Positions 62,201-64,000 of a DNA stretch of 64,000 bases are shown here, in pieces. The stretch is from Toxoplasma gondii ME49. Taxonomy: Eukaryota > Apicomplexa > Conoidasida > Eucoccidiorida > Sarcocystidae. The DNA lies in NCBI RefSeq assembly GCF_000006565.2, contig NC_031474.1:3445662-3509661 (forward strand). Direction: 5' to 3'. The first letter of the stretch is position 1, and every line of letters starts with the position of its first letter. The notes under the pieces were generated by a model. The model saw only the letters and a program-made list of their open reading frames with translations. It had not been told where the DNA came from and did no database searches. Position numbers and translations under genes: made by a program.

Positions 62201-62460
62201 TTGCTCGTTCCGTGACGGTGGAAGATTGCATGACAGTGCGATATCTTTTGTCAGATTCACTGGCTCACCGCGGCAGCTCCACGCTCTCGCAGTCTCGACG
62301 GCATGCTGATGTGATGTTTCTCAGGTCTCCGACGAACGCCTTTGCCTCCTCTGCAAGTGCGCCGAGCGCGCAACGATACGGCGATTCAGCAACAGTGAAC
62401 AACAACGACCTTCTCACGCTGCGAGCTTTGTGCCGCGGAACCGATGGCTGTCTGCGATGA
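53266..62460 (+). CDS. Histone deacetylase, class II-type, with N-terminal ankyrin repeats
   Basis: It should remove acetyl groups from lysines by the zinc-dependent mechanism. Eleven exons join in phase throughout: 53266-53545, 54572-56379, 56786-56925, 57251-57673, 58240-58319, 58624-58724, 59163-59475, 60135-60185, 60398-60742, 61270-61951 and 62325-62460, giving about 1452 residues. Ankyrin repeats: GETPLHVAVQCCSPRILSLL spans the first junction, and GRTALHLACSFGVSPVAELL lies in exon 2, with long low-complexity linkers. The catalytic domain starts near the end of exon 2 (HKLMQRFPENPSRLEV). Catalytic parts present: RPPGHH (His pair), GFCLLNNVAIGAA, DFDVHHGNG (zinc Asp and His), FYPGTG, SAGFDGH (zinc Asp) and LEGGYS (Tyr-containing loop). 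All expected zinc and active-site residues are there. Unusual: a Cys-rich insert between FYPGTG and SAGFDGH, an Ala-rich coiled insert in exon 4, and an acidic tail. The end is less certain: without the last splice the frame stops at 62111. Confidence 0.93.
53711..53731. repeat. (AT)n microsatellite
   Basis: A 21-base AT run lies in the first intron of the HDAC gene. Confidence 0.95.
60000..60112 (-). pseudogene. Nuclear mitochondrial fragment (cox1-like) in an HDAC intron
   Basis: The minus strand reads CLYLVSEVIFSILGTIMSLL, then VRFELYQC. This matches the conserved first-helix region of cytochrome oxidase I (LGT..SLLIR.EL) and is the least damaged of three copies in the window. It ends about 20 bases before the acceptor of the FYPGTG exon at 60135, so the insertion sits close to a splice site. 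Confidence 0.75.
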
Positions 62461-64000
62461 AGCGACGATGGGGCCGGTGCGCGGGTGAACCTAATGCGTG
62501 CAACCGTTTTTCGCGTGTCGCTCCGGGATCAACCGGCTTCTCGTTTCGAGGGTGACGTCAGAGGATCAAGAACAACGGCTCACAGACCGCACTGAGAAAT
62601 CCTCTGGACACTATTTTCCGCCCTCGACGGTTCGCATCAGGCCTTTCTCTTTTCCAAATGGATAGCTTTGAACACTTTTGTTGCCGGGCATGATGCGGTA
62701 AAGATTTGCACTGCTCGTGTTCCTGCGTAGCTGGCTGCAGAGAGTTTCAGTGGAACCTTCTTGGAGGTCACCCACGGCTCCCTTTTTGGCAGTTAAATAA
62801 CTGTAACTCCAGTTACACAGTCCTCGGGTCCTGTGAATCAAACTATCACGCCTCGCATCGAGCTCACCAGCGATGAAAGCGAAGCGTCACTTGAGGATGG
62901 AGGCGTGGGAAGGTCTGCGCGCCGGGTCGTCCTTCGTGCTTTGTACGAAAAAGCCTTCCTTCGAATCTGTTTTGCCACAGGTTTGCGCGTAGCCGTGCGT
63001 CCGTGTACGACTGCTAAGATTGAGAGTCGGGGCTGCCGCGTTTTTGTATGTATGCTACCGGCTGACTCTGTGGCCTCCAGAGAAAGAGTCACGAGACAGG
63101 TCAATAGCGTCTGCTGGTTTCTGTGCGGGCTATGATGTCACTGATTTTTTGGCGAACATTATCAAAGTGCGGACATTCTGTTTCAAACTCAGTGTTTTCT
63201 AGATGTTTAAGTGACCCGCGAGGCCCGAAGGTGTGCAAGGGTTAGCCGACTTGGTGTCCTGTGGGTTGCCGTTCAACTTCAGCACAATTCGCATCGCTAG
63301 CGCCAGTGAAGTTACATGGGGAATGGCGCGCGACACGATTGTTGCGTCTCGCTCAGACGAATGAATTCCAGGCCAGATATATGATACGCTAGTTTGTGTA
63401 GTTGCGGCAAAACAAGCAACATCAAACAGACGTTTCAAACGACAACGATCAATAAACAATGCCGCTTTCGCTCAATTCGTAGACAGGGACCCAACGTGAG
63501 AGCCCATGTAGTGCGGTCTTCTTCTTTTCGTAGAAGCTGAAGGAATGAATCACCAACCTCCCGGGAAGCGTCACGTGACTTCCAGGAGAGTGATTTTATA
63601 CTTGTTTCTTCTGGTTGACAGGTGGAAACCAAAATAGATCGATGAGGGCGCAGCGTCCAGAGGACGAGAACGACAACAGCTGTTGCTGAGACAGTTTCGG
63701 GTCGACTTCACATATTTCCTTATATATGGAATAGGAGACAACCCGTCGCCTCCTGCAGTAAATGTGAGCAAGGCTACTCAAGAGGAACGCGTATCCTTTG
63801 AGCCTTTATCTTGCCTTGGAGCTGGCGGTGTCTACGCAAAAAGCATTTATCTCACGACTGGCAACCGGCCACAAACAAATGGTCACTGGAAGGTCGCTTC
63901 ACCTGCCAGTTATGTAGTCTTCCAACACATAACTAGTTGGAGAGTGGTGAGCCTGTTAGAGTGTTCCGGCTGTGGCTGAGGCGAGAGAGCTTTTCTGATG
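62461..64000. other. Region after the HDAC gene, no gene identified
   Basis: The first part should be the HDAC 3' untranslated region. It contains the cob fragment at 62781-62836. Open frames at 62833-63135 and 63683-63979 on the plus strand show no recognisable motif; the first begins inside the cob fragment. The last few hundred bases could belong to a gene outside the window. Confidence 0.4.
62781..62836 (-). pseudogene. Nuclear mitochondrial fragment (cob-like)
   Basis: The minus strand reads LIHRTRGLCNWSYSYLT. This is almost the cytochrome b segment LIHMTRGLYNWSYSYLT of coccidians, with Met to Arg and Tyr to Cys changes. On both sides the frame runs into unrelated sequence. It is a short nuclear copy of mitochondrial DNA, about 56 bases long. 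Confidence 0.85.

Overview
The window is a nuclear genome segment of an apicomplexan, most likely a tissue-cyst coccidian (Toxoplasma, Neospora, Hammondia or Besnoitia). The evidence is genes cut into many short phase-matched exons with GT-AG introns, CT-rich leaders, two apicomplexan protein types (a helical-repeat RAP-domain protein and an ankyrin-histone deacetylase fusion), and scattered degenerate scraps of mitochondrial cox1 and cob, a known hallmark of these genomes. The species cannot be fixed from the sequence alone. No bacterial features, CRISPR arrays, tRNA or rRNA genes were seen.

Layout. 1-1056 (+): 3' end of a gene for an EGF-domain type I membrane protein. 2060-24152 (-): a 22-kb gene of about 30 exons for the POC16/WDR90 centriole/cilium protein, with an N-terminal CFA20 (DUF667) domain followed by WD40 propellers. 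25032-about 32967 (-): a gene I do not recognise, rebuilt from at least twelve exons with mostly matching splice phases. 34560-40049 (+): a Pro/Ser-rich protein with two membrane segments and a multi-exon C-terminal half, plus a possible alternative last exon at 37093-37171. 43467-50598 (-): a long protein of about 37-residue helical repeats ending in a RAP domain, probably a mitochondrial RNA-binding protein. 53266-62460 (+): a class II-type histone deacetylase of about 1450 residues with ankyrin repeats in front and a Cys-rich insert inside the catalytic domain. 62461-64000: no clear gene.

The RAP and HDAC genes are divergent and share a 2.7-kb intergenic region. The unknown gene and the Pro-rich membrane protein are also divergent. 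The EGF gene and POC16 converge tail to tail. The genes show no common pathway: this is ordinary eukaryotic chromosome rather than an operon or island. The parts most worth a second look are the unrecognised gene at 25-33 kb, the architecture of the HDAC, and the mitochondrial scraps, whose copies run together and then split at the same points.

Exon boundaries were worked out by hand from reading frame, splice consensus and phase. Those given to the base are phase-consistent; those marked approximate are not resolved.
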